Of a DNA stretch of 64,000 nucleotides, positions 10,510 through 19,085 are shown one piece after another (within the stretch, counting starts at the first letter, position 1; the number at the start of each line of letters is the position of its first letter). The stretch lies in the NCBI RefSeq assembly GCF_010726955.1, contig NZ_AP022603.1, positions 3,658,001 through 3,722,000 of the forward strand, written 5' to 3'. The notes beneath the pieces were generated by a model. That model had not been told where the DNA came from and did not search any database. It saw only the letters and a list, made by a program, of their open reading frames with translations. The DNA is from Mycolicibacterium fallax. Lineage in GTDB: Bacteria > Actinomycetota > Actinomycetes > Mycobacteriales > Mycobacteriaceae. The position numbers and the translations under genes were made by a program.

Positions 10510-11697
10510 TCAGCCGCCGGAGTTCATCACGTCGGCGCCGACCGGAACCGTGAGGTCATCGGGGTCGTCGAGCCAGCCCTCGGGCAGTGTCACCGACCCG
10601 GGCGAACCCTGCCTGCCGCGGGGTCCGGCGGCGTGCGGGCCGAACGGCACGTCGGGGTCGAGCCCGTCGAGCAGCGTGTCGAGTTCGTCGAGCGTCTTCA
10701 CCAGTGCCAGCGCCCGGCGCAGGTCCGCGCCGGCGGGGAAGCCGTGCAGGTACCAGGCGATGTGCTTGCGGATGTCCCGCATGCCCTTGTCCTCGCCGAA
10801 GTGCGCGGACAGCAGTGCGCCGTGCCGGCGGATGATGTCGGCGACCTCGCCGAGGTTCGGCGGGGTGGCCACCGGCTCGCCGTTGAACACCGCCGACAGC
10901 TCGGCGAACAGCCACGGCCGGCCCAGGCAGCCGCGGCCGATGACGACGCCGTCGCAGCCGGTCCGGTCCATCATCGCCACGGCGTCGCCGGCGTTGAAGA
11001 TGTCGCCGTTGCCCAGCACCGGGACGTCGGGCAGCAGCGCTTTGAGCTCGGCGATCCGGTCCCAGTCCGCGGTCCCGGAGTAGCGCTGGGCGGCGGTGCG
11101 GGCGTGCAGCGCGACCGCGGCCGCGCCCTCGGCGGCGGCGATCCGGCCGGCGTCGAGGTAGGTGTGGTGCTCGTCGTCGATGCCGACCCGGAACTTGACG
11201 GTGACCGGGATGTCGGTGTCCGCGCAGGCCCGGACGGCGGCCGCGACGATCCGGCCGAACAGTCGGCGCTTGTAGGGCAGCGCCGAGCCGCCGCCACGCC
11301 GGGTCACCTTGGGTACCGGGCAGCCGAAGTTCAGGTCGATGTGGTCGGCCAGGCCCTCGGTGGCGATCATCCGGGCCGCGGCGTAGGTGGTGTCCGGGTC
11401 GACGGTGTAGAGCTGCAGCGAGCGTGGTGACTCGTCGGGCCCGAAGGTGGTCATGTGCATGGTGACCGGGTGCCGCTCGACCAGGGCGCGGGCGGTCACC
11501 ATCTCGCAGACGTACAGCCCGCTGACGGTGCCGGCGCGGGCCAGCTCGAGTTCGCGGCACAGCGTGCGGAACGCGACGTTGGTGACCCCGGCCATCGGTG
11601 CGAGCACGACGGGGCTGGCCAAATTCATCGGCCCGATCCGCAGTGCGGGCCGGGCCGATGAGGGCAGAACGGTCGCCATGGTTGGCGTGGGGGTCAC
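10510..11697 (-). CDS. dus: tRNA-dihydrouridine synthase
   Basis: A 395-residue FMN enzyme. The TIM barrel opens with SPVVLAPMAGVTNVAFRTLC; the catalytic cysteine lies in NFGCPVPKVTRRGGGSAL, and the phosphate-binding motif is GNGDIFN...GCDGVVIGRGCLG. It reduces uridine in the tRNA D-loop. The GTG at 11697 overlaps the desA1 stop (GTGA), so it is probably translated by coupling; an internal ATG at 11679 is the alternative. It matches Rv0823c in position. Confidence 0.88.
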   Translation of the reverse strand: MTPTPTMATVLPSSARPALRIGPMNLASPVVLAPMAGVTNVAFRTLCRELELARAGTVSGLYVCEMVTARALVERHPVTMHMTTFGPDESPRSLQLYTVDPDTTYAAARMIATEGLADHIDLNFGCPVPKVTRRGGGSALPYKRRLFGRIVAAAVRACADTDIPVTVKFRVGIDDEHHTYLDAGRIAAAEGAAAVALHARTAAQRYSGTADWDRIAELKALLPDVPVLGNGDIFNAGDAVAMMDRTGCDGVVIGRGCLGRPWLFAELSAVFNGEPVATPPNLGEVADIIRRHGALLSAHFGEDKGMRDIRKHIAWYLHGFPAGADLRRALALVKTLDELDTLLDGLDPDVPFGPHAAGPRGRQGSPGSVTLPEGWLDDPDDLTVPVGADVMNSGG

Positions 11698-12692
11698 GAC
11701 GATGAGGACACCAGCAGGTTCTTCATCGCCTTCTTCTCGGCGACCTTGCGCTCGCGCTCCAGGCGGCGCTCCTTGGCCACCTCGAACTTCTCGCAGGTCT
11801 CCTCGAGTTCCTCGATGAGCAGGCCCAGGTCGTCGCGCATCGCGGCGGCCTCACCGGTGAAGTCCTCGCGCTCGAAGATCCGCCACTTCTTGAGCACCGG
11901 CATCACCACGTCGTCGAGGTGGATGCGCGGGTCGTAGACCCCGCCGACGGCGATGATCACGGCCTTGCGGCGGAACTCCGGCACGGTGAACCCGGGCATC
12001 CGGAAGTTGCGCAGCACCCGGTGCAGGGACTTCATCGCCTGGTTGGGGCAGATGTCCAGGCCGGCGGCGCTGGTGTCCCGGTAGAAGATCATGTGCAGGT
12101 TCTCGTCGTTGGAGATCTTGCCCAGCAGCGCGTCGGCCACCGGGTCGTTGCACGCCTTGCCGGTGTTGCGGTGGCTGACCCGGGTCGCCAACTCCTGGAA
12201 CGACACGTACATGACGGCGTCGAACAGGCTCTCGGCGAACAGGTCACCCTGGTGGTTCTGGCCGGGGGAGAAGCCGCGGGTGACCTGCTCCATCCGGGTG
12301 ACTTCCAGCTCCACCGGGTCGATGGCGCGGGTCACCACCAGGTAGTCGCGCAGCGCGATGCCGTGCCGGTTCTCCTCGGCGGTCCAGCGGTTGACCCACC
12401 AGCCCCAGGGGCCGTCCATGGTGAAGTTCATCGCGATCTCGCGGTGATACGACGGCAGGTTGTCCTCGGTCAGCAGGTTCTGCACCATGGCGGTCTGCGC
12501 GACCTCGGAGAGCTTGGACTGCTCGGGATCCCAGTCCTGGCCGCCGAGGGCGTAGTAGTTCTTGCCGTCGGACCACGGGATGTAGTCGTGCGGGTTCCAC
12601 TCCTTGGTCATCTTCATGTGGCGGTTGATGTTCTCCGCCACAACCGGCTCGAGCTCTGTAAGCAGCTGCAGGTCGGTCAGGTCTTTGGACAC
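11694..12692 (-). CDS. desA1: Acyl-[ACP] desaturase DesA1
   Basis: GTG at 12692 is preferred: GGGAGGG lies 4 bases upstream and the protein then begins SKDLTDLQLLTELEP, as in DesA1 of M. tuberculosis. The 332-residue protein is a ferritin-fold diiron desaturase with ligands in EENRHG (helix 3-4) and DENLH (second pair). In mycobacteria DesA1 introduces double bonds into meromycolate chains and is essential there. The stop overlaps the dus start. Upstream 100 bp hold repeated AAGTTAT and GGTTGCA words that could be regulator sites. Confidence 0.92.
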   Translation of the reverse strand: MSKDLTDLQLLTELEPVVAENINRHMKMTKEWNPHDYIPWSDGKNYYALGGQDWDPEQSKLSEVAQTAMVQNLLTEDNLPSYHREIAMNFTMDGPWGWWVNRWTAEENRHGIALRDYLVVTRAIDPVELEVTRMEQVTRGFSPGQNHQGDLFAESLFDAVMYVSFQELATRVSHRNTGKACNDPVADALLGKISNDENLHMIFYRDTSAAGLDICPNQAMKSLHRVLRNFRMPGFTVPEFRRKAVIIAVGGVYDPRIHLDDVVMPVLKKWRIFEREDFTGEAAAMRDDLGLLIEELEETCEKFEVAKERRLERERKVAEKKAMKNLLVSSSS

Positions 12693-12791
12693 CGAGCCCT
12701 CCCAAGTTATCTGTACCCAATGGTTGCACTCAATATATCTGTGTCTGCCGGTTGCAAACAAGTTATGACGCGGCGGGTTTTGTGACGTGGC
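12693..12791 (-). promoter_or_regulatory. desA1 upstream region with repeated words
   Basis: In this gap AAGTTAT occurs at 12704-12710 and 12760-12766, and GGTTGCA at 12722-12728 and 12750-12756 on the plus strand. The region is AT-richer than the surroundings. The repeats could serve a repressor; desaturase genes in mycobacteria are known to be repressed by a TetR-type protein, but I cannot assign these words to it. Confidence 0.35.
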
Positions 12792-13382
12792 TCAACCGTT
12801 ATCGGCTTCGGTGTGGCGTGCCACCAACGCGACGCAGTAGTCCACGAACTTTTTCCGGTCGACGGTCAGCCCGCCGTCGAGGTAAGCGGTGAACAGTCCG
12901 GTGAGCCCGGCGACCAGGCTGATCGCCGTCATCCGCTGGGTGGCCGGGTCGTCGATGGCGGTGAGGCGGTGCTGCAGCAACTCGATGAAGCTCGGCATCC
13001 AGGCGGCGCCGGAGCGGGCCAGTGCCGGTTCGACGGACGGGGCCAGCAGCAGCACCCGGCCGCGGGCCGGCGCGTCGACCATCAGCGCGACGAAGCCCTC
13101 GACGGCCTCGCGCGGGGTGTGCGCCGAGCTCAGCGCGGTCATGGCCGCACCGCCGACCTCGTCGTAGACCGCGCGGACGAACTCGTCGCGGTCGGCGAAG
13201 CACTCGTAGAAGTAGCGTTCGGTCAGTTCGGCGCGGCGGCAGACCGCCCGCACGGTCAGGGCGGGCCCGTCCGGGCTGCCGAGCAGGTCGATCCCGGCGG
13301 TGATCAGCTCGGCCCGGCGGCGGGCCTGGCGTTCGCTGAGCGACAGGCCGGTCCAGCGACCGCGGCGTTGACCGGACGTCAC
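12792..13382 (-). CDS. TetR-family transcriptional regulator
   Basis: GTG 13382 has GGAG 4 bases upstream and gives a 196-residue protein. The DNA-binding helix-turn-helix lies near residues 35-60 (LTVRAVCRRAELTERYFYE, a variant of the usual recognition helix with FYECF). The C-terminal part is an all-helical ligand domain. It is upstream of desA1 on the same strand and divergent from the MpaB-like oxygenase. A TGAC...GTCA dyad at 13403-13420 in the divergent gap is a plausible own operator. It matches Rv0825c by position. Confidence 0.8.
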   Translation of the reverse strand: MTSGQRRGRWTGLSLSERQARRRAELITAGIDLLGSPDGPALTVRAVCRRAELTERYFYECFADRDEFVRAVYDEVGGAAMTALSSAHTPREAVEGFVALMVDAPARGRVLLLAPSVEPALARSGAAWMPSFIELLQHRLTAIDDPATQRMTAISLVAGLTGLFTAYLDGGLTVDRKKFVDYCVALVARHTEADNG

Positions 13383-13402
13383 CGTGCTCCTAAAATGTCG
13401 AT

Positions 13403-13420
13403 TGACAACGCATGTAGTCA
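13403..13420. promoter_or_regulatory. Imperfect palindrome in TetR/oxygenase divergent promoter
   Basis: TGACAACGCATGTAGTCA has matching TGACnAC and GTnGTCA arms around the centre. A second dyad, TGTCGATTGACA, overlaps it at 13397-13408. Location between divergent genes suggests an operator for the TetR protein. Confidence 0.4.
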
Positions 13421-13446
13421 TTACTTCGATCGGAAAGAGATCGCCG

Positions 13447-14436
13447 GTGACTCAAGATACGTCCGCCGCGCCGCCGGCCACCAGCGCCGGCTGCCCGGTC
13501 GCGCCGGAGGGCTACCTCGCGCCGCCGATCCCGCTCGGACCGGACTCGCTGACCTGGAAGTACTTCGGTGACTGGCGCGGCATGCTGCAGGGCCCGTGGG
13601 CCGGGTCGATGCAGAACATGCACCCGCAGCTCGGCGCGGCCGTGCAACAGCACTCCATCTTCTTCACCGAACGCTGGCCCCGGCTGATGCGCTCGCTGTA
13701 CCCGATCGGCGGGGTGGTGTTCGACGGGGACCGGGCGCCGGCCACCGGCGCCGAGGTGCGCGACTATCACGTCGACATCAAGGGCGTCGACGACCAGGGC
13801 CGCCGCTACCACGCGCTGAACCCGGACGTTTTCTACTGGGCGCACGCCACCTTCTTCGTCGGCACCCTGATCGTCGCCGAACGGTTCTGCGGCGGGATCA
13901 CCGAGGCGGAAAAACGTCAGCTCTTCGACGAGCACAAGCAGTGGTACTCGATGTACGGCATGAGCATGCGCCCGGTCCCGGACACCTGGGAGGACTTCGA
14001 GGTCTACTGGGCGCAGATGTGCACCGAGGTGCTGGAGGACAACTGGGCAACCCGCGCGGTGCTGGACCTGTCCGCGCTGCCCAAACCGCCGTTCGCCGGC
14101 TGGCTGCCGGACTGGGCCTGGGGTCTGCAACGCCGCGTGCTGGCCCGGTTCTTCGTCTGGTTCACCGTCGGGCTGTACGACCCGCCGGTGCGACGACGGC
14201 TGGGCTACCGGTGGTCGCGCCGCGACGAGTGGCTGCACCGCCGGTTCGGTGACCTGGTGCGGGCGGCGTTCGCCGTGGTCCCGCCGCGGCTGCGCAAACA
14301 CCCGCGGGCGCGGGCCGGCTGGGACCGCGCCGCCGGCCGGCTGCCGGCCGACGCCCCGCTGCCGCAGACCCCGGCGCGCAACCTCCCGCCGGTCGAGGTT
14401 CGCGGCGACGGCAAGCACTATTGCCCGGTGCGCTGA
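13447..14436 (+). CDS. Oxygenase MpaB family / DUF2236 protein
   Basis: A 329-residue protein read from GTG 13447 (GAAAGAG upstream). It has the DUF2236 features: FYWAHATFFVGTLIVAERF with the central histidine, the HKQWYSMYGMSMRPVP segment and EDFEVYWAQMC. MpaB-type members bind haem b and oxygenate lipids or prenyl chains; in mycobacteria most are uncharacterised. The gene matches Rv0826 in position and is divergent from the TetR gene, which may control it. Confidence 0.75.
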   Translation: MTQDTSAAPPATSAGCPVAPEGYLAPPIPLGPDSLTWKYFGDWRGMLQGPWAGSMQNMHPQLGAAVQQHSIFFTERWPRLMRSLYPIGGVVFDGDRAPATGAEVRDYHVDIKGVDDQGRRYHALNPDVFYWAHATFFVGTLIVAERFCGGITEAEKRQLFDEHKQWYSMYGMSMRPVPDTWEDFEVYWAQMCTEVLEDNWATRAVLDLSALPKPPFAGWLPDWAWGLQRRVLARFFVWFTVGLYDPPVRRRLGYRWSRRDEWLHRRFGDLVRAAFAVVPPRLRKHPRARAGWDRAAGRLPADAPLPQTPARNLPPVEVRGDGKHYCPVR

Positions 14437-14488
14437 GGGGGCCCGCGCGGCGCGCGCACGTGCTGTCCGGGCCGCCCGGCCGGGCGGC

Positions 14489-14494
14489 TACGGT
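14489..14494 (+). promoter_or_regulatory. -10 box for leaderless Ser/Thr kinase mRNA
   Basis: TACGGT followed by seven bases and then the ATG at 14502, with no Shine-Dalgarno: a typical mycobacterial leaderless start. Confidence 0.55.
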
Positions 14495-14501
14495 ATAGCC
14501 C

Positions 14502-15623
14502 ATGTTGGCCCCCGAACTGCTCGGCGGCCGCTACGAAATGCGTGGCGTCCTGGGTCGGGGCGGCATGGCCGAGGTGCGCGACGCCTGGGACACCGCCGCC
14601 GGCCGGCCGGTTGCGATCAAGCTGCTCTACCCCGGCTACGACACCCACCCGGACTACCTGCGCCGGTTCTGGGCCGAGGCCGAGGCCGCCGCCGCGCTCA
14701 ACCACCCCAACATCGTCGCCGTCTACGACCGCGGCCTGCACCGCGGCGCCCCGTACCTGGTGATGCAGCGGCTGTCCGGCCGCAGCCTGGCCGACCTGAT
14801 CGCCCAGGGCCCGGTCCGCCAGGAGTACGTGCGCACCATGCTCACCGAGGTGCTCTCGGCGCTGGCCGCCGCGCACGCCGCCGGCATCCTGCACCGCGAC
14901 ATCAAACCGGCCAACATCCTGCTCGGCGAGGACGGGCACGTGAAGGTCGCCGACTTCGGGCTGGCCAAGGGGCTGGACACCTACCGCACCGAGACCGGGC
15001 AGATCATGGGCACGATGGCCTACATGAGCCCGGAGCGGCTGACCGGCCGGGCCGCCACCGTCTCCGACGACCTGTACGCGGTCGGCGTCGTCGGCCACGA
15101 GGCGCTGACCGGGCGGCGGGCGTTCCCGCAGGAGAACCTGGTGGCGCTGGCCCGGGCGATCACCGAGGAGCCACCGCCCCCGGTGGCCGTGCAGCGCCCG
15201 GACATCGACCCGCAGCTGGCCGCCATCGTCGACCGGGCGATGACCTCCGAGGAGCCGGCCCGGTTCCCGAGCGCGGCGGCGATGCTGGCCGAGCTTGCCG
15301 ACGTCAGCGGCGACCCGGTCACCGGCCCGATCCCGATCCCGCCCGCGCCGCCGCCGGCGACACCGCCGGCAGCCGGCCCGTCGGTCATCGTGGTGCCCCA
15401 GCCGGTGCTGGTCCGGCGGCGCAGCTGGCAGCTGGTGGCGCTGGTCGCGGTCGCCGTCGCGGTGGTGGTCGGCCTGGTGGTGGGCGCGCTGGCGTTCTTC
15501 CTCGGCGCCTCCAGCCAGCGTGAGCAGCCCCCGCCGGTGGTCACCACCGTCACCTCCACGCCGCCGGTGACGACGACCGCCCCGGCCCCGCCGGAGGTGC
15601 CGCCGCGCCGCGGTTACGGCTGA
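14502..15623 (+). CDS. Membrane Ser/Thr protein kinase
   Basis: A 373-residue PknB-like kinase. The Gly loop is GRGGMAEV, the ATP lysine is about residue 40 (VAIKLL), the catalytic loop is HRDIKPANILL, followed by DFGLAKG and the MSPERL segment. A Pro-rich linker leads to one transmembrane helix (about residues 310-335) and a short Thr/Pro tail; there are no PASTA sensor repeats. So the kinase domain is cytoplasmic with a very short outside part. Its 3' end overlaps the SulP gene by ten bases, tail to tail. Confidence 0.88.
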   Translation: MLAPELLGGRYEMRGVLGRGGMAEVRDAWDTAAGRPVAIKLLYPGYDTHPDYLRRFWAEAEAAAALNHPNIVAVYDRGLHRGAPYLVMQRLSGRSLADLIAQGPVRQEYVRTMLTEVLSALAAAHAAGILHRDIKPANILLGEDGHVKVADFGLAKGLDTYRTETGQIMGTMAYMSPERLTGRAATVSDDLYAVGVVGHEALTGRRAFPQENLVALARAITEEPPPPVAVQRPDIDPQLAAIVDRAMTSEEPARFPSAAAMLAELADVSGDPVTGPIPIPPAPPPATPPAAGPSVIVVPQPVLVRRRSWQLVALVAVAVAVVVGLVVGALAFFLGASSQREQPPPVVTTVTSTPPVTTTAPAPPEVPPRRGYG

Positions 15624-17299
15624 TCGGAGCCGGTGCGAAACGCCGCCACCGCGGTGGCCAGCGTCGGGAAGATCCGGCCCGGCCCGAGCCGGTCGGCGAA
15701 GCCGGCGGCCTGCAGGTCGTCGAGCAGGTCCTGTTTGACCCGGGCCATCGCGAACACGATGCCGCGGTCGGTGAGCTCGCGGCGCAGCTGCTCCAGGGCC
15801 TCGACGGCGGTCAGGTCGGGGTCGACCTGGGCATCGGCGTTGAGCACGAACCAGCGCACCGGGGTGGCGTTGGCGTCGACGGCGGCCAGCGCCCGGCCGC
15901 GGAAGTCCTCGGAGTTGGCGAAGAACAACGGTGCGTCGTAGCGATACACCAGCAGGCCGGCGATCGGGGTGGCGTCGGGGTAGTCGTCGACGTCGTGCAT
16001 GCCGGCCACGTCCGGGACGTTGCCGAGGACGGCGTCGTGCGGGCGGGCCACCCGGTGCAGCAGGTCCAGGATGGACACCCCGACGGCGACCAGCACGCCG
16101 TAGAGCACGCCGACGGTCAGCACCGCGACCGTGGTGGACACCGCGATGACCAGTTCGCTGCGCCGAAACGCGGCGATCCGGCGGAACTCGGCCAGGTCGA
16201 TCAGCCGGATCGCGGCGTAGATGACCAGCGCGCCGAGGGCGGGCATCGGAATCTTCTCCAGCAGGCCCCGCCCGGCCAGCAGGGCAATGACCACGGTGAC
16301 GAGCATGACCAGCGAGTACACCTGGGTGCGGGAGCCGACGCTGTCGCCGACGGCGGTGCGGCTGCCGCTGGAACTCACCGGAAAACCGCTGCTCAAGCCG
16401 CTGCTCAGGTTGGCCACGCCCAGGGCGCGCAGCTCGGCGTTGGCGTCGATGTCCTCCCGGCGGCGGGCGGCGAAAGTGCGGGCGGTCAGGGCGTTGTCGG
16501 AGAACGCGACGACGGCGATGCCCAGTGCGGCGACCAGCAGGGTGCCGATGTCGGCGAGGGTGACCTCCGGCAGCGTCGGGCTGGGCAGTCCGGCGGGGAT
16601 CGGGCCGACCACCGCGATGCCGCGTTCGGTGAGGTCGAAGACCGCGACGATCACCGCCGCAGCGACGACGGCGATGAGCGGCCCGGGGAACCGTGGTGCG
16701 AACCGGTAGCCGAGCAGCAGCGCCGTCAGCACCGCCGTCGAGAGCAGCACGGTCGGGAGGTGGTACTGGTCCAGGCCGGTGAGGAAGGACCGGATTTCGT
16801 CGAGGAACTCGACGCCGCTGACCGGTACCCCGGTGGCGCGGCCGAGTTGGTCGGCGATCATGATCAGCGCCACCCCGGTCATGTAGCCGACCAGCACCGG
16901 GTGCGACAGCAGGTCGGAGAGGAACCCGAGCCGGGCCAGCCCGGCGATCAGGCAGATCACCCCGACCAGCAGGGCCAGCAGCGCGGCCAGCGCGGCGTAG
17001 CGGGCCGGGTCGGCGATCGCCAGCGGCGCCAGCGCGGTCGCCGTCATCAACGCCGTGGTCGATTCCGGGCCGACGGACAGTTGCCGCGAGGAGCCCAGCA
17101 GCACGTACACCGCGATCGGGCCCAGCGCCGCCCACAGTCCGGCGATCGGCGGCAGGCCCGCGACGGTGGCGTAGGCCATCACCTGGGGGATCAGGTAGGC
17201 AGCGACGGTCAGGCCGGCCAGCACATCGCCGCGCAGCCAGGACCGCCGATAGTGCCGCAGCCGGTTCCAGCCGGGCACCCAGTCGTCGAGCATGAGCAC
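15614..17299 (-). CDS. SulP-family anion transporter with STAS domain
   Basis: GTG 17299 has AGGGGA seven bases upstream; ATG 17293 is the alternative. The 561-residue protein has 10-12 membrane helices beginning DVLAGLTVAAYLIPQVMAYA, with the SulP signatures LSVGPESTTALM and SSGFPVSSSGSRTAV. The C-terminal STAS domain starts near VYRYDAPLFFANSEDFR. Substrate is probably sulfate, bicarbonate or a related anion; it cannot be set from the sequence. It is convergent with the kinase gene. Confidence 0.85.
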   Translation of the reverse strand: MLMLDDWVPGWNRLRHYRRSWLRGDVLAGLTVAAYLIPQVMAYATVAGLPPIAGLWAALGPIAVYVLLGSSRQLSVGPESTTALMTATALAPLAIADPARYAALAALLALLVGVICLIAGLARLGFLSDLLSHPVLVGYMTGVALIMIADQLGRATGVPVSGVEFLDEIRSFLTGLDQYHLPTVLLSTAVLTALLLGYRFAPRFPGPLIAVVAAAVIVAVFDLTERGIAVVGPIPAGLPSPTLPEVTLADIGTLLVAALGIAVVAFSDNALTARTFAARRREDIDANAELRALGVANLSSGLSSGFPVSSSGSRTAVGDSVGSRTQVYSLVMLVTVVIALLAGRGLLEKIPMPALGALVIYAAIRLIDLAEFRRIAAFRRSELVIAVSTTVAVLTVGVLYGVLVAVGVSILDLLHRVARPHDAVLGNVPDVAGMHDVDDYPDATPIAGLLVYRYDAPLFFANSEDFRGRALAAVDANATPVRWFVLNADAQVDPDLTAVEALEQLRRELTDRGIVFAMARVKQDLLDDLQAAGFADRLGPGRIFPTLATAVAAFRTGSDQP

Positions 17300-17395
17300 T
17301 GATTGTTCCCCTCGGGTCGGTCGTGCGCGCAGCGGATCCCCGCGTTGGCCGGTCGGTCGTTGGCGGCTGCGCGCGGTCGGTATTCTGTCTCGCAC

Positions 17396-17468
17396 GCCCC
17401 TATAGCTCAGTTGGTAGAGCTACGGACTTTTAATCCGCAGGTCCCAGGTTCGAGCCCTGGTGGGGGCA
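17396..17468 (+). tRNA. lysT: tRNA-Lys (anticodon TTT)
   Basis: Seven-base acceptor GCCCCTA pairs with TGGGGGC; the anticodon loop is CTTTTAA, the T-loop TTCGAGC, discriminator A. No CCA is encoded directly (followed by CAA). 73 nt. Confidence 0.95.
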
Positions 17469-17697
17469 CAAAAATGGCCGATTCGCACCAGCCTGAGCGC
17501 TGGGCGGGATGCCGCTGGCCGGTCGCGGCTGCTCCGTACGCTCAGGTCCGTGACGGCTGGAGCGCGATGTCATCGCAGCTCAGGCCGGCTTTCCGGGGTC
17601 GAGGCGGGGACCGGTTTGGGGATTGGGCATCCGGTGCCCTAAGCTATCGAAGCTCCCAACGGAAGCGTTGCGAGTACCCCGGAGAGATTCGGCTCTG

Positions 17698-17770
17698 GCC
17701 CCCTTCGTCTAGCGGCCTAGGACGCCGCCCTTTCAAGGCGGTAGCGCGGGTTCGAATCCCGTAGGGGGTA
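17698..17770 (+). tRNA. gluT: tRNA-Glu (anticodon TTC)
   Basis: Acceptor GCCCCCT pairs with AGGGGGT (one G-U), anticodon stem CCGCC/GGCGG, loop CTTTCAA, T-loop TTCGAAT. 73 nt. A possible -10 TAAGCT lies about 58 bases upstream. Confidence 0.95.
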
Positions 17771-17811
17771 CGCGTAACGACGTACGTCGGTACGCACAGC
17801 AGTACAAGCAA

Positions 17812-17888
17812 GGCCCTGTGGCGCAGTTGGTTAGCGCGCCGCCCTGTCACGGCGGAGGTCGCGGGTTCGAGTCCCGTCAGGGTCGCCA
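17812..17888 (+). tRNA. aspT: tRNA-Asp (anticodon GTC)
   Basis: Acceptor GGCCCTG pairs with CAGGGTC, anticodon loop CTGTCAC, T-loop TTCGAGT; CCA is encoded at 17886-17888. Confidence 0.95.
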
Positions 17889-17919
17889 TTTTTGTGGTGA
17901 GGCACCAGGTGTGCCTTCC

Positions 17920-17996
17920 GGCCAGGTAGCTCAGTTGGTACGAGCGTCCGCCTGAAAAGCGGAAGGTCGCCGGTTCGATCCCGGCCCTGGCCACCA
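17920..17996 (+). tRNA. pheU: tRNA-Phe (anticodon GAA), likely attachment site
   Basis: Acceptor GGCCAGG pairs with CCTGGCC, anticodon loop CTGAAAA, T-loop TTCGATC; CCA encoded at 17994-17996. A tyrosine-integrase remnant ends 39 bases downstream on the opposite strand, the usual arrangement when a tRNA 3' end serves as attB. Confidence 0.95.
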
Positions 17997-18034
17997 CGTT
18001 CTACCTGCGTAGACACGATTCTTGCACTCAGTTA

Positions 18035-18918
18035 TCAGTTTGATTCGTCCGGTTCTTGTCCGGTCTTCGGTGTGTGAATCTCGGTTGCGTGAAGCTGATC
18101 GAGGTTTGTTGCCACTTGGTCTAGTTCGTCGGCATAGAGATCGCTGTAGATGTTCGCGGTGACGGTCGGTGTCGAGTGGCCCATCGTTTTCTGGACGTAG
18201 CGAAGATCAGCGCCGGACTTCCGGGCCAGGCTCGCGTAGGTGTGGCGCAAATCATGGATGGTCAGGGTGCCAGGCCCGTCTTCTCTAGTGCCTTCTTCCA
18301 GTGCGTGTGCCTCCGCCAGTTGTTCGATCGGAGCATGGTGCCGCGGGGCGACGTGATGTCCGGTTCGTCACGATCCCGTCCGCCGATCCGGGTCTTGAGG
18401 ATGTCGACAACGACTTGGGGGAGCGGGACTGTTCTGATCCCCGCACGAGTCTTTGGCGGCCCGATTTCGAGGCGTCCTTCGACTTCGGGCGCTGCACGTC
18501 ACACGTAGAGCCGGCGGGCAACGAGGTCGACGTCCTTGACGCGGAGACCTACCAGCTCGGACCAACGCAGACCCGTGTAGGCGAGAACGGTCACAACATC
18601 ACCCTGGTCGCCACATGCAACAGCCAGCGTCTGGACTTCCTGCGCGGTGAGGTAGCGGTGACGTTCGCGCTCGGGAATGCGGCCCGCCGAGACACCGAGT
18701 GCCGGATTGCGGTGGATCCGGCCATCCTGGTGAGCGACGTCGAGGATGGACCGCAGAAGTCGCAGCGTGGACACCTTCGCCCACGGCCCAACCGCCAAGC
18801 CGTCAACGAACGCCTGGACATCGGCGCGGGTGATCTCGTCCACGGGCACATGACCGAACCTCGGCCCGATGCGGAGGTCCCAATGTTGGGTGTAGCCACT
18901 CCAGGTCTTTGGTGACAC
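18035..18918 (-). pseudogene. Phage-type tyrosine integrase, truncated and frameshifted
   Basis: Minus-strand reading gives LSPKTW-type core-binding start (VSPKTWSGYTQHWDLR), the catalytic domain TGLRWSELVGLRVKDVDLVARRLYV, then an in-frame TGA where an Arg codon (CGA) is expected, then EGRLEIGPPKTRAGIRTVPL in the same frame. Near 18264 one C is missing, shifting frame before the HDLRHTYASLARKSGADL box; the end has GHSTPTVTANIYSDLY with the catalytic Tyr. The N-terminal arm-binding domain is replaced by an IS end at 18919. At least three lesions make it inactive. Orientation toward tRNA-Phe fits an integrase beside attL. Confidence 0.85.
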
Positions 18919-19085
18919 GGGTCTGCCCCCGGTCTGGTTGACACTCGGGGTGTGCAGGGTTCAGGCCGCGTCTGCGGCCGTGTAGATCATCTCAAACTGG
19001 ACCGGGGTGAGTTTGCCGAGGGCGCGCTGACGGCGGCGCCGGTTGTACTTGGTGACCTGCTCCGGTCGCTGAACCAGAAGACCGC
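18919..19085 (-). mobile_element. IS3-family remnant (transposase C-terminus and one end)
   Basis: Minus strand encodes YNRRRRQRALGKLTPVQFEM and stops at 18961, the C-terminal signature of IS3-family OrfB. Beyond the stop comes an end-like sequence, GTCTGCCCCCGGTCTGGTTG on the plus strand (18920-18939). The end abuts codon 1 of what is left of the integrase, and the other side breaks off near 19080 into an unrelated gene. Confidence 0.65.

Noticed and set aside
14418..17135. 905-codon minus-strand frame across the kinase and SulP genes
   Set aside because: Out of frame with SulP and opposite the kinase; no recognisable motif, shadow frame.
17469..17697. Gene between tRNA-Lys and tRNA-Glu
   Set aside because: Open frames run into the tRNA genes and show no coding features.
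18487..18520. TGA in the integrase as selenocysteine or programmed recoding
   Set aside because: The position aligns with Arg in relatives from memory, there is no SECIS-like need, and two other lesions are present; a plain nonsense mutation is simpler.
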